Source of the DNA: Aeromicrobium sp. CnD17-E
GTDB lineage: Bacteria > Actinomycetota > Actinomycetes > Propionibacteriales > Nocardioidaceae
DNA length: 51,891 nucleotides
NCBI RefSeq assembly: GCF_024124745.1
Contig: NZ_JAMXRU010000013.1
Location: 1 to 51,891 of the forward strand
Direction: 5' to 3'
Of this stretch, positions 44,049 through 51,891 are shown in pieces. The position numbers and the translations under genes were made by a program. The notes below the pieces were generated by a model. That model did no database searches, was not told where the DNA came from, and worked only from the letters and a program-made list of their open reading frames with translations. Position 1 is the first letter of the stretch. The number at the start of each line of letters is the position of its first letter.

Positions 44049-44993
44049 ATGAACGACCACGTCCGCGAGCACACCACGATGGAGCGCGCGAGCATCGAGC
44101 GGATCGAGCTGTCGGAGCAGGAGCGACACCAGGTCGCGATGCTCGCGACCGAGCTGGCTCCCGCCTTCGTCGGGGGGCAGTCGCCCCTGCCGACGCGCCT
44201 GCTCGGCGAGGCTGCAGGCCGGCTGCCGGCCCGGCTGGTCGCCGAGGTCGCGCAGGTGCGCGAGCGTCGCCTCCCCCACGCCTGCGTCGTCTCCGGTGCG
44301 CCGCTGCTCGCGGAGCGTCTCGAGCCCACGCCGCAGCACTGGCGCGAGGCCCAGACGGCGGGCTCCGTCGTCCACGCGTGCGTGCTGCTGCTCGTCGCCG
44401 ACCTCCTCGGCGAGTCGTTCGGCTGGGCCTCGCAGCAGGACGGTCGCGTCGTCACCGACGTGGTGCCCTCACCGGGGCAGGAGGACTCGCTCGTGAGCTC
44501 GTCGAGCCGCGCCGAGCTGGCCTGGCACACCGAGGACGCCTACTTCGAGCAGCGCGCGGACTTCGTCGGCCTCTTCTGCCTGCGCGCGGCGACCGGCGGC
44601 GCCACCACGGTGTCCTTCCTCGACCCCGCGCAGCTGTCGGCGGACGTCGTCGAGGTGCTCCAGCAGCCACGTTTCCTGCTGCGGCCCGACGACGCCCACG
44701 ACGTCCACCCGGACGACCTGGCGCGCACCTGGCTGGTCGACCCGTCCGACGCACGCAGGATCCGCGTCGACCGCGACTTCACCGACGCCGTCGCCGACGA
44801 CCCGGAGGCGGCCCGCGCGCTCGACGACCTCGTCGAGGTCCTCGACGCCAACCTCCAGGACCTCCCCCTCGCCCCCGGCGACATCGCCTTCGTCGACAAC
44901 GCGGTCGCGGTGCACGGTCGGCGCTCGTTCACGCCGCGCTTCGACGGGACGGACCGCTGGCTCAAGCGCGTCAACGTGAGGACGAGAGCGTGA
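44049..44993 (+). CDS. VioC/AsnO-like Fe(II)/2-oxoglutarate amino-acid hydroxylase
   Basis: 314 aa. Clavaminate-synthase-like family that includes arginine and asparagine beta-hydroxylases of peptide antibiotic pathways. The iron triad is His160 and Glu162 in WHTEDAYFEQRADFVGLFCL, and His289 in NAVAVHGRRSF; the His-x-Glu (not Asp) form is typical of this group. The ending PRFDGTDRWLKRVNV carries the 2-oxoglutarate arginine. It probably makes a beta-hydroxy amino acid for the peptide. GGGGGATC precedes the ATG; a second in-frame ATG lies at 44079. Confidence 0.87.
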   Translation: MNDHVREHTTMERASIERIELSEQERHQVAMLATELAPAFVGGQSPLPTRLLGEAAGRLPARLVAEVAQVRERRLPHACVVSGAPLLAERLEPTPQHWREAQTAGSVVHACVLLLVADLLGESFGWASQQDGRVVTDVVPSPGQEDSLVSSSSRAELAWHTEDAYFEQRADFVGLFCLRAATGGATTVSFLDPAQLSADVVEVLQQPRFLLRPDDAHDVHPDDLARTWLVDPSDARRIRVDRDFTDAVADDPEAARALDDLVEVLDANLQDLPLAPGDIAFVDNAVAVHGRRSFTPRFDGTDRWLKRVNVRTRA

Positions 44994-45060
44994 CGTGCCG
45001 TCGCCCTGCGTCCGTCCCCGGCGCGGAACATCGGGCCGGGCTCGTGTCGTTGCACCGGGC

Positions 45061-45897
45061 ATGACCACCATCGCCGTCACCGGCGCCACCGGGACCGTCG
45101 GCGGGCTCGTCGCCCGCCACCTCGCCAAGGCCGGGGCCGAGGCCCGCCTGCTCGTCCGCGACCCGAGCCGCGCACCCGACCTGGGGCTGCCGGTGTGGCA
45201 GTGCGCGTACGACGAGGGGCCGGCGCTCGGGGAGGCGCTGGCCGGCGTCGACGCCCTCTTCTTCGTCTCCGGGCACGAGAGTGCCGACCGGATGGCCGAC
45301 CACCGCTCCGTCGTCGAGGCTGCCGTCGAGGCCGGGGTCGGTCACGTCGTCTACACGTCGTTCGTGGGCGCGTCGGCCGACAGCACGTTCACGCTGGGCC
45401 GCGACCACGGCGCCACCGAGGACCTGCTGCTCGACGCCGGACTCGCGTGGACGTTCCTGCGCGACAGCTTCTACGCGGAGGTGTTCCCGCACTTCGCCGA
45501 CGAGGACGGCGTGATCCGCGGCCCCGCCGGCGAGGGACGGGTCGCGGCGGTCTCGCAGCGCGACGTCGCCTCCGTGGCCGCGGAGGTGCTGCTCCACCCC
45601 GACGACCACGCGGACCGCGCCTACGACCTCACCGGGCCCGAGGCGTTGACGCTCGCGGAGATCGCCACCGTCCTGACCCAGGTCACCGGCCGACCGCACC
45701 GCTTCCACGACGAGACGCTCGAGGAGGCCCGCGCCAGTCGCGCGCACTACGGCGCCCCCGACTGGCAGGTGGACGCGTGGGTGAGCACCTACACCGCGAT
45801 CCGCGACGGCGAGCTCGCCGCCGTCAGCGACGACGTCCCGCGCCTGCTGGGGCGGCCGGCCCTCTCGCTCGCCGAGGCCCTCACCGCGTCTCGCTGA
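45061..45897 (+). CDS. NmrA/SDR-type NAD(P)-binding oxidoreductase
   Basis: 278 aa. Atypical short-chain dehydrogenase fold with the nucleotide loop TGATGTVGGLVARHL at the start and VYTSFVGASADS; similar proteins are called NmrA-like or NAD(P)H:quinone oxidoreductase 2-like. The substrate is unknown. The ATG at 45061 opens the Rossmann fold directly; the frame extends upstream without homology-like sequence. It converges with the next gene, 4 bp apart. No sign ties it to the NRPS cluster. Confidence 0.83.
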   Translation: MTTIAVTGATGTVGGLVARHLAKAGAEARLLVRDPSRAPDLGLPVWQCAYDEGPALGEALAGVDALFFVSGHESADRMADHRSVVEAAVEAGVGHVVYTSFVGASADSTFTLGRDHGATEDLLLDAGLAWTFLRDSFYAEVFPHFADEDGVIRGPAGEGRVAAVSQRDVASVAAEVLLHPDDHADRAYDLTGPEALTLAEIATVLTQVTGRPHRFHDETLEEARASRAHYGAPDWQVDAWVSTYTAIRDGELAAVSDDVPRLLGRPALSLAEALTASR

Positions 45898-45901
45898 CGC
45901 G

Positions 45902-46879
45902 TCACGCCGTCGCGGCGGCCAGGACCGCCAGCTCCTCCTCGCGCGTCAGGCCCGCCAGGCGGGGTCGGTCCAGACCTCGTGCGCGCTCGTCGGCGAGCAC
46001 GTCGGCAGCCGTCTCCTCGAGCGGCCGTCGGACCAGCCCGGCAGCCTCCGCCCGGGCGGTGTCGATCCGCACCATGCCGCCGTAGTCGTCAGGCAGCCAG
46101 AGCGGCAGCGACCGCCCGCCCGACCACGGCCGCACGTCGAGCGCCTCCAGCCGATCCGGGCCGACGGGCACGAGCCGTCCGGGGAACCCGACGCTCTGCG
46201 CGACCCGGAGCAGCGCCTCCCCCAGCGCGACGCCCTCTCCGGCGACGTTCAGGACACCCGTGACGCCACCTTCGGCCGCATTCACCACGAACGTCGCGAC
46301 GTCGCGCACGTCGGCCACCTGGCACCGCGCTCCCGGCGGGTCGGGCACCAGCACGTCGCCCGTGTCGGCCCGGGCGAACCGGGCCGGCCAGTAGCCGAAC
46401 CGGTCGGACGGGTCGCCCGGGCCGGCCAGCAGGCCCGACCGCAGCACCAGCGGAGCAGCGTGCTCGAGGACCGCCTGCTCGCACGCGACCTTGCCCTCCC
46501 CGTACAGCTCGGCGTCCACCTCGTCCGTCGTCACCGGCTCGCGCAGCGGATCGTCCTCCTGCAGCGGTCCCGACAGGTCCGTGTAGACGTTGGCGGTGGA
46601 GACGAACGTCCAGTGGGCGCTCGTCGCAGCCAGCGCCGACAGGGCGGTCCGCACGTGTCCCGGCTGGCGGGCGACGTCGACGACGGCGTCCCACGGGCCG
46701 GCCACCTGGTCGTAGGCGTCGGCAGCGTCGCGGTCGGCGCGCACCCAGTGCGAGCCGTCGACGACCTCGCCGCTCTCGCCGCGCGCCAGGCACGTGACGT
46801 CCTGCCCCCGCTCCAGCGCGCTCCGCGCGACCTCGCGGCCGAGCCATGCCGTCCCACCGAGCACCAGCCACCGTCCCAT
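45902..46879 (-). CDS. NAD-dependent epimerase/dehydratase family protein
   Basis: 325 aa. Extended SDR fold with WLVLGGTAWLGREVA for NAD binding, FVSTANVYTD and the catalytic-type YGEGKVACE. Substrate unknown; such proteins in actinobacteria are often annotated reductases acting on sugar nucleotides or small alcohols. GGTGGAGG precedes the ATG. Confidence 0.82.
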   Translation of the reverse strand: MGRWLVLGGTAWLGREVARSALERGQDVTCLARGESGEVVDGSHWVRADRDAADAYDQVAGPWDAVVDVARQPGHVRTALSALAATSAHWTFVSTANVYTDLSGPLQEDDPLREPVTTDEVDAELYGEGKVACEQAVLEHAAPLVLRSGLLAGPGDPSDRFGYWPARFARADTGDVLVPDPPGARCQVADVRDVATFVVNAAEGGVTGVLNVAGEGVALGEALLRVAQSVGFPGRLVPVGPDRLEALDVRPWSGGRSLPLWLPDDYGGMVRIDTARAEAAGLVRRPLEETAADVLADERARGLDRPRLAGLTREEELAVLAAATA

Positions 46880-46952
46880 GCCTCCACCTGAGCAGCCCCG
46901 GCGCCGACTCGCCAGAGGTGTTCACCGAGGGCTGACGGCCTAGGCTCAGGGC

Positions 46953-47255
46953 ATGGCCTCCATCAGCACCCTCTCCGTCACCGGGACCGCCTCGACCCGC
47001 GAGAAGGTCGCGCTGCCCGACGGCGGCGTGCTCACGGTCAAGCTCGTCTCGCCCGACGGCGAGGTGCTGGCCGCCTCCGCCAGCGTCGCCGGCGACGGCC
47101 CCACGCCGTTCGAGCTGTCCGTCGACGCGGCGCTCGTCCCCGACGCCGACACGCTGCGTCTCTGGGCGATGCTGCGCACCGACGTCGGCGTGTGGGGCAC
47201 CCCCGAGCTGGTCACGGTGCGCGAGGAGCTGCAGCTGTCGCGAGTCGACGCCTGA
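46953..47255 (+). CDS. YbaY-family beta-barrel protein
   Basis: 100 aa matching the YbaY/YscW domain: SVTGTASTREKVALPDGGVL, GPTPFELSVDAALVP and TLRLWAML. Unlike E. coli YbaY it lacks a signal peptide and lipobox. The function is unknown. TAGGCT (46941-46946) is six bases before the ATG, so it is leaderless. Its stop overlaps the start of the ABC exporter (TGATG), implying coupled translation. Confidence 0.75.
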   Translation: MASISTLSVTGTASTREKVALPDGGVLTVKLVSPDGEVLAASASVAGDGPTPFELSVDAALVPDADTLRLWAMLRTDVGVWGTPELVTVREELQLSRVDA

Positions 47256-49216
47256 TGCCGCGGGGTGCCCAGGTCACGCACCTGTCGCGGGAGGAGGTCG
47301 CCGCCGCGGACAGCCCCGTGCTCGGACGCATCGCCTCCCTGCTGCGCCCCTACCGCCGGCAGCTGGTGCTCGTCTGCGTCGCCGTCGTCGCCGGCGCGGC
47401 GCTGACGTCGGTCATCCCGTTCCTCACCCGCGCCGTGTTCGACCAGGCGCTCTTCCCCACCGACGGAAGCCCCGCCGACCTCGGCCTGCTCGGGCGGCTC
47501 GTCGGTCTCATGTGCCTCATCCCGGTCGTGACCGCCCTGATCTCCGTCGGGCAGAACTGGCTCACCGCCACGATCGGGAACTCCGCGATGGCCGACTTGC
47601 GCAGCCAGCTGTTCGCGCACCTGCAGACGATGGAGCTGGCGTTCTTCACGGCCACGAAGACCGGTGCCATCCAGTCGCGGCTCGCCAACGACGTCGCCGG
47701 GGTCCGGACGGTGCTCACCGACACCGCGACGACGATCCTGCAGAACACGGTCACCGTCGTCGCGGCCGTGGTCTCGATGGTGCTGCTGTCGTGGCAGCTG
47801 ACGGTCCTGACCCTCGTGCTCATGCCCGCGTTCATCGCCATCCAGCTGCGGGTCGGCCGACGTCGTCAGAAGCTCGCGCGCCGCACGCAGGAGTCGCTGT
47901 CGGAGATGACGGCGATCACCGAGGAGTCGCTGAGCGTCTCGGGCATCCTGCTTTCGAAGGTGTTCGGCCGCGCCGAGTCCGAGACGGAGCGCTACCGCGA
48001 GGCCAACCGGGAGCAGGCGCGTCTGCAGGTGGCGCAGGCGATGACCGGCCGCACGTTCTTCGCGACGGTCCAGACGTTCTTCGCGATCACGCCGGCCCTC
48101 ATCTACCTGCTGGCCGGGCTGATGATCACCGGCAGCCTGCCCGGTGGGGCCGACACGCTCACGGCCGGGACGCTCGTCGCGTTCACGACCCTCCAGGCCC
48201 GCCTCCAGATGCCGCTGCTGCAGCTGATGCGCGTGACGCTCGACGTGCAGACGTCGCTCGCCCTGTTCCGCCGCATCTTCGAGTACCTCGACCTCCAGCC
48301 CGCCGTGGTCGAGAAGCCGGGCGCGGTCACCCTGCCTGCGGTGCGCGGCGAGGTCGAGATGCGCGGCGTCTGGTTCCGCTACCCCGAGCCGCGCTCGCTC
48401 AGCGGGGGCCGCACCGGTGACCGGTTCGGCGACTCGACCGTGCGCATCGACCGGCCCGACGGCGTCGCCGCTCCCGTGTCCGACGACGCCTGGGCGCTGC
48501 GCGACGTGTCGCTGCGCGTCGAGCCGGGCCAGCTGGCGGCCATCGTCGGGCCGTCGGGGTCGGGCAAGACGACCGCCACCTACCTCGTGCCGCGCTTCTA
48601 CGACGTCACGCGCGGTGCCGTGCTGATCGACGGGCACGACGTGCGCGACCTGACCCTCGACACTGTCACCGGCGCCGTCGGCATGGTCACGCAGGAGCCG
48701 TACCTGTTCCACGGCACCATCCGCGACAACCTCGCCTACGCCCGACCCGACGCGAGTGCCGAGGAGATCGAGCAGGCCGCCCGCGACGCCAACATCCACG
48801 ACCGGATCCTCAGCTTCGCCGACGGGTACGAGACCGTCACCGGCGAGCGCGGGTACCGGCTGTCCGGCGGCGAGAAGCAGCGGCTCGCGATCGCCCGCGT
48901 GCTGCTCGCCGACCCCCGCATCCTCATCCTCGACGAGGCCACGTCGGCGCTCGACACGGAGACCGAGCGGCTCGTGCAGCAGGCGCTCGAACGCGCCCGC
49001 GCCAACCGCACGACCATCGCCATCGCCCACCGCCTGTCGACCATCCACGACGCCGACGTGATCTTCGGCGTCGAGGACGGGCGGGTCGTCGAGCAGGGCA
49101 CGCACGACGAGCTGCTGGCCGCCGGCGGCCTCTACGCCCGGCTCTACGTCGAGCAGTTCCAGTCGGGCCGGGGCCCGCGGCGCGTCGACGAGCGTCGGGC
49201 CGACGTCAGCGTGTGA
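47255..49216 (+). CDS. ABC exporter, fused membrane and ATPase domains
   Basis: 653 aa half-exporter working as a dimer. The membrane domain (about 30-340) has six helices, starting LLRPYRRQLVLVCVAVVAGA. The ATPase domain (about 355-640) has Walker A GPSGSGKTT, Q-loop MVTQEPYLFHG, signature LSGGEKQRLAIARVLL, Walker B ILILDEATSALD and switch His in IAHRLST. An insert near residue 390 (SLSGGRTGDRFGDSTVRIDRP) between the first strands of the ATPase domain is longer than usual. The substrate is unknown. It is coupled to the YbaY-like gene. Confidence 0.92.
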   Translation: MPRGAQVTHLSREEVAAADSPVLGRIASLLRPYRRQLVLVCVAVVAGAALTSVIPFLTRAVFDQALFPTDGSPADLGLLGRLVGLMCLIPVVTALISVGQNWLTATIGNSAMADLRSQLFAHLQTMELAFFTATKTGAIQSRLANDVAGVRTVLTDTATTILQNTVTVVAAVVSMVLLSWQLTVLTLVLMPAFIAIQLRVGRRRQKLARRTQESLSEMTAITEESLSVSGILLSKVFGRAESETERYREANREQARLQVAQAMTGRTFFATVQTFFAITPALIYLLAGLMITGSLPGGADTLTAGTLVAFTTLQARLQMPLLQLMRVTLDVQTSLALFRRIFEYLDLQPAVVEKPGAVTLPAVRGEVEMRGVWFRYPEPRSLSGGRTGDRFGDSTVRIDRPDGVAAPVSDDAWALRDVSLRVEPGQLAAIVGPSGSGKTTATYLVPRFYDVTRGAVLIDGHDVRDLTLDTVTGAVGMVTQEPYLFHGTIRDNLAYARPDASAEEIEQAARDANIHDRILSFADGYETVTGERGYRLSGGEKQRLAIARVLLADPRILILDEATSALDTETERLVQQALERARANRTTIAIAHRLSTIHDADVIFGVEDGRVVEQGTHDELLAAGGLYARLYVEQFQSGRGPRRVDERRADVSV

Positions 49217-49234
49217 CCCGCCGTCCCTGGCGGG
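49217..49234 (+). terminator. Short hairpin after the ABC exporter
   Basis: CCCGCC (49217-49222) pairs with GGCGGG (49229-49234) over a six-base loop directly after the stop codon. It lies before the promoter of the hydrolase gene. Confidence 0.4.
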
Positions 49235-49269
49235 CGGCTTCCGTCGGAGGGCAGCGCTACCGTCGTCGC

Positions 49270-50070
49270 GTGATTGCTCGAGTCGAAGGGACGGGTCGCC
49301 CCCTCGTCGTGCTGCACGGCTTCGGGGTGGACCACCGGATCATGCTCCCGCTCGAGTCCATGGTGAGCGACGTGTCCTGGCGCCGCGTGTACGTCGACCT
49401 GCCATGGGCGGAGGCCGTGCACGACGCGGCCGCCTCGAGCGCGCAGGACGTGGCCGAGGGCGTCCTGGCCGAGGTCGAGGAGCATCTCGGCACCGAGCCG
49501 TTCGCCGTGATCGGGAACTCCTTCGGGGGGATGATCGCGCGGTGGCTCGCGCACGAGCGTCGAGACCGGGTCCTCGGTCTGGCCACCGTCGCCGGGCTGG
49601 TCCAACCGGACCACGCTGCACGCGACGTCCCGCCACGCACGGTCCTGCACCGCGACGACGCGGTCCTCGAGCGCGCCGGCGACGCACGCGACGACTTTGC
49701 GGCGGTGAGCGTCGTGCAGGACGCTCGTTCGCTGGAGTCGTTCGAGGAGTACGTCCTCCCCGGCCTGCGCGGCGCGGACCCGGGCGCCATGGAGCGCATC
49801 GCGTCGGCGTACGCCCTCCCCATGGTCCCCGAGGTGGCGCACCCGGAGCCCTTCGCCGCACCCACCCTGCACGTCCTTGGACGCCAGGACGACGTGGTCG
49901 GCTACGAGGACGCGCTCACCCTGCGCGACCACTACCCACGCGGCACCTACGCGGTCCTCGACACGGCGGGCCACAACGTCCACCTCGAGCAGCCCGGTGT
50001 CACGGGCGCCCTCGTCCGGGACTGGCTCGCGCGCGTCGACCGTCACGCAGCGCACCACGACGCGGCGTGA
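49270..50070 (+). CDS. Alpha/beta hydrolase
   Basis: 266 aa. Alpha/beta-hydrolase fold with the oxyanion motif LHGFGVDH, nucleophile elbow GNSFGG (Ser near residue 85), acid near LGRQDDVVG, and His in AGHNVHLEQP. The substrate is unknown. The GTG at 49270 is chosen because TACCGT (49258-49263) is six bases upstream. It is not close to the NRPS genes and shows no type II thioesterase traits beyond the fold. Confidence 0.84.
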   Translation: MIARVEGTGRPLVVLHGFGVDHRIMLPLESMVSDVSWRRVYVDLPWAEAVHDAAASSAQDVAEGVLAEVEEHLGTEPFAVIGNSFGGMIARWLAHERRDRVLGLATVAGLVQPDHAARDVPPRTVLHRDDAVLERAGDARDDFAAVSVVQDARSLESFEEYVLPGLRGADPGAMERIASAYALPMVPEVAHPEPFAAPTLHVLGRQDDVVGYEDALTLRDHYPRGTYAVLDTAGHNVHLEQPGVTGALVRDWLARVDRHAAHHDAA

Positions 50071-50085
50071 GCGGTCAAGCTGCGG

Positions 50086-51540
50086 TCAGAGGCCGCCGAG
50101 GCCCACGTACTTCGTCTCGAGGTACTCCTCGATGCCCTCGGCGCCGCCCTCGCGACCGAAGCCGGAGGCCTTGACGCCGCCGAAGGGGGCGGCCGGGTTC
50201 GAGACGATGCCCTGGTTCATCCCGACCATCCCGGTCTCGAGACCCTCGTAGACCTTCACCGCACGGGCGTAGTCGGTGGTGAAGGCGTACGCGACGAGGC
50301 CGTACTCGGTGTCGTTCGCCATGCGGATCGCGTCGTCGTCGTCGGTGAACGTGAAGACCGGCGCGACCGGGCCGAAGATCTCCTCGGTGGACACCTTCGC
50401 CGACAGCGGCACGTCGGTGAGGACGGTCGGCGGGTAGAACCAGCCGGGACCCTCAGGCACCTCGCCTCCGGTGACCACGGTGGCGCCCTTCTCGACGGCG
50501 TCGTCGACGAGCTCGGCCACCTTGTCGCGCTGCTTCTCCTCCACCAGCGGGCCGACCTTCACGCCGTCCTCCAGGCCGGGGCCGATCTTCAGGGCGCCCA
50601 TCTTCTCGGCGAGCTTGGAGGAGAACTCCTCGGCGACGTCGGCGTGGACGATGAACCGGTTGGCGGCCGTGCACGCCTCACCGATGTTGCGCATCTTCGC
50701 GAGCATCGCGCCCTCGACCGCCGCGTCGACGCCGGCGTCGGCGAAGACGAGGAAGGGCGCGTTGCCACCCAGCTCCATCGACACCCGCAGCAGGCCTTCA
50801 GCGCTCTGCTCGACGAGGGAGCGCCCGACCTCGGTGGAGCCGGTGAAGGTGAGCTTGCGCAGCCGCGGGTCGCGGATGATCGGCTCCATCACCTCGCCCG
50901 TGCTCTTCGTCGTGACGACGTTGAGCACGCCCTCGGGTACGCCCGACTCCTCCAGCACCTTCGCCAGCCACAGCATGGTGAGCGGGGTGAGTCCGGCGGG
51001 CTTCACGACCATCGTGCAGCCGGCGGCGATGGCGGGCGCGATCTTGCGGGTGCCCATCGCGAGCGGGAAGTTCCAGGGCGTGATCATGAGGCACGGTCCG
51101 ACGGGCTGCTTCAGGGTGAGCAGACGTGTGGCGCCGTTCGGGGCGACGGAGTAGCGGCCCGACACGCGAACGGCCTCCTCGGAGAACCAGCGCAGGAACT
51201 CGGCGCCGTAGGTGATCTCGGCCTGGCTCTCGCTGAGCGGCTTGCCCATCTCGAGCGTCATGATCGTGGCGAGCTCGTCGGCACGGTCGACGACCGTCTC
51301 GAACGCCGAGCGCAGGATCTCGCCGCGGTCGCGCGGCGGCACCTTGGCCCAGTCGGGCTGCGCGGCGACGGCTGCGTCGATGGCCGCCTTGCCGTCCGCG
51401 ACGGTCCCGTTCGCGACCTCCACCAGCGTCGAGCCGTCCGCGGGGTTCTCGACCGCGAAGGTCGCACCGCCGCTCGCGTCGCGCCAGGAGCCGCCGATGA
51501 AGAGCTGGGTGGGGACGTCGGGCAGTGCGGAGGCGGTCAT
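50086..51540 (-). CDS. gabD: NAD(P)-dependent succinate-semialdehyde dehydrogenase
   Basis: 484 aa, full-length aldehyde dehydrogenase. Landmarks are TPWNFPLAMGTRKIAPAIAA, the general base Glu in MELGGNAPF near 255, and the catalytic Cys in NIGEACTAANRF near 289, the form typical of actinobacterial succinate-semialdehyde dehydrogenases. It oxidises succinate semialdehyde to succinate in GABA use. TAGCCT (51552-51547) lies six bases upstream of the ATG, so it is leaderless. No gabT is visible in the window. Confidence 0.85.
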   Translation of the reverse strand: MTASALPDVPTQLFIGGSWRDASGGATFAVENPADGSTLVEVANGTVADGKAAIDAAVAAQPDWAKVPPRDRGEILRSAFETVVDRADELATIMTLEMGKPLSESQAEITYGAEFLRWFSEEAVRVSGRYSVAPNGATRLLTLKQPVGPCLMITPWNFPLAMGTRKIAPAIAAGCTMVVKPAGLTPLTMLWLAKVLEESGVPEGVLNVVTTKSTGEVMEPIIRDPRLRKLTFTGSTEVGRSLVEQSAEGLLRVSMELGGNAPFLVFADAGVDAAVEGAMLAKMRNIGEACTAANRFIVHADVAEEFSSKLAEKMGALKIGPGLEDGVKVGPLVEEKQRDKVAELVDDAVEKGATVVTGGEVPEGPGWFYPPTVLTDVPLSAKVSTEEIFGPVAPVFTFTDDDDAIRMANDTEYGLVAYAFTTDYARAVKVYEGLETGMVGMNQGIVSNPAAPFGGVKASGFGREGGAEGIEEYLETKYVGLGGL

Positions 51541-51650
51541 GTCCCGAGGCTACGACGGACGCGACGAGTCGGCACCTGGTGACCTTCGACTCCCTGCAAT
51601 GATGGCTTTGGTTGGTGTTGTTTCGCTGTGGTGTTCGATATCTTTGTTCC

Positions 51651-51891
51651 ATGTCCAGCACGCAGCTCGCCGACCGGCTCGAGGCCGTCGCTGCCGAGCT
51701 GCGCGCGTTCCCGACGAGCACGGATGCGCTGCGGCTGCTGCAGGGACTCTCGAACGCGATCGATGCGGAGAAGGTGGCGCTGGTCGCGGAGGTGGACGAG
51801 CATCGCGACTTCGAGACCGAGGGCTGCTCGAGCCTGAAGAACTGGCTACGTGACCAGCTGCACCTCGACGGCAGACAGGCGTCCCAGCTGG
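51651..51891 (+). CDS. DUF222/HNH (13E12 repeat) family protein, 5' part
   Basis: 80 codons are present before the window ends. The protein starts SSTQLADRLEAVAAELRAF and includes AEVDEHRDFETEGCSSLKNW, the DUF222 opening that usually precedes a C-terminal HNH nuclease domain, not seen here. These genes are multi-copy in actinobacteria. TATCTT (51639-51644) is six bases upstream of the ATG. The upstream 50 bp is less GC-rich than its surroundings. Confidence 0.8.
   Translation, partial: MSSTQLADRLEAVAAELRAFPTSTDALRLLQGLSNAIDAEKVALVAEVDEHRDFETEGCSSLKNWLRDQLHLDGRQASQL

Noticed and set aside
24818-44993. NRPS product as a siderophore, given nearby iron-regulated genes
   Set aside because: No ornithine or lysine N-oxygenase, dihydroxybenzoate genes, or siderophore uptake system are in the cluster, and no iron box precedes the NRPS genes. 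The first A domain of the 29778 gene has some likeness to formyl-ornithine codes, so the idea is weakened but not excluded.
49270-50070. Alpha/beta hydrolase as the missing thioesterase of the NRPS
   Set aside because: It is about 4.3 kb beyond the last cluster gene, has its own leaderless promoter, and is separated by unrelated genes.
51541-51650. Extra small gene between the dehydrogenase and the DUF222 gene
   Set aside because: Open frames here overlap the two promoters and have no start with support.

Overview
The window is about 52 kb of very GC-rich DNA with long open frames, GTG starts and many start-stop overlaps. It is typical of a chromosomal segment from an actinomycete. Gene content (DUF222/HNH protein, DUF4389, PCuAC/CopC/DUF305 copper genes, Sir2, GlsB) and many leaderless transcripts fit a Nocardioidaceae-like organism such as Nocardioides or Aeromicrobium; this placement is inference. 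I see no rRNA, tRNA, CRISPR array or transposase.

Layout. Positions 1-14.9 kb hold a tandem repeat and then mostly single housekeeping or accessory genes: a diacylglycerol-kinase-like lipid kinase, a glycosyltransferase with a divergent TetR regulator, a GlsB-type membrane protein, DUF1697, PhzF, Pr6Pr, GNAT, TetR, Sir2 and DUF4389 proteins, and serA-manA. Next comes a thioesterase with a small partner, then a four-gene operon that places a TPR-AAA+ ATPase between two related TPR-membrane proteins. From 14.9 to 22.6 kb is a copper and metal block: a DUF305 lipoprotein, CsoR, CopZ, CopA, a small membrane protein, CopC, PCuAC, a Tat-exported Dyp peroxidase and a PepSY protein. A Dps gene and a siderophore-interacting fragment follow. 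Both have iron-box-like sites upstream and are separated by an inverted-repeat element.

From 24.8 to 45.0 kb is a non-ribosomal peptide synthetase (NRPS) cluster: a phosphopantetheinyl transferase, a PhyH oxygenase, four NRPS polypeptides, MbtH, a guanidinoacetate-methyltransferase-like enzyme, an MFS exporter, a free carrier protein, an MccF-like S66 peptidase and a VioC-like oxygenase. The most striking point is the third adenylation domain. Its large N-terminal part ends one gene, a free-standing methyltransferase gene follows, and the missing C-terminal part plus carrier domain is a third gene. All three are joined by start-stop overlaps. The methyltransferase, the acid-bearing adenylation pocket and the arginine-hydroxylase-like oxygenase together suggest a peptide with a modified arginine-type residue.

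The last 7 kb holds two NAD(P)-binding proteins, a YbaY-like protein coupled to an ABC exporter, an alpha/beta hydrolase, an aldehyde dehydrogenase of the succinate-semialdehyde type, and the start of a DUF222/HNH protein that runs off the end.

Outside the NRPS genes, at least 14 genes share one promoter layout: a -10 hexamer of the TANNNT type followed by exactly six bases and then the start codon. This implies leaderless mRNAs and was used to choose several starts.
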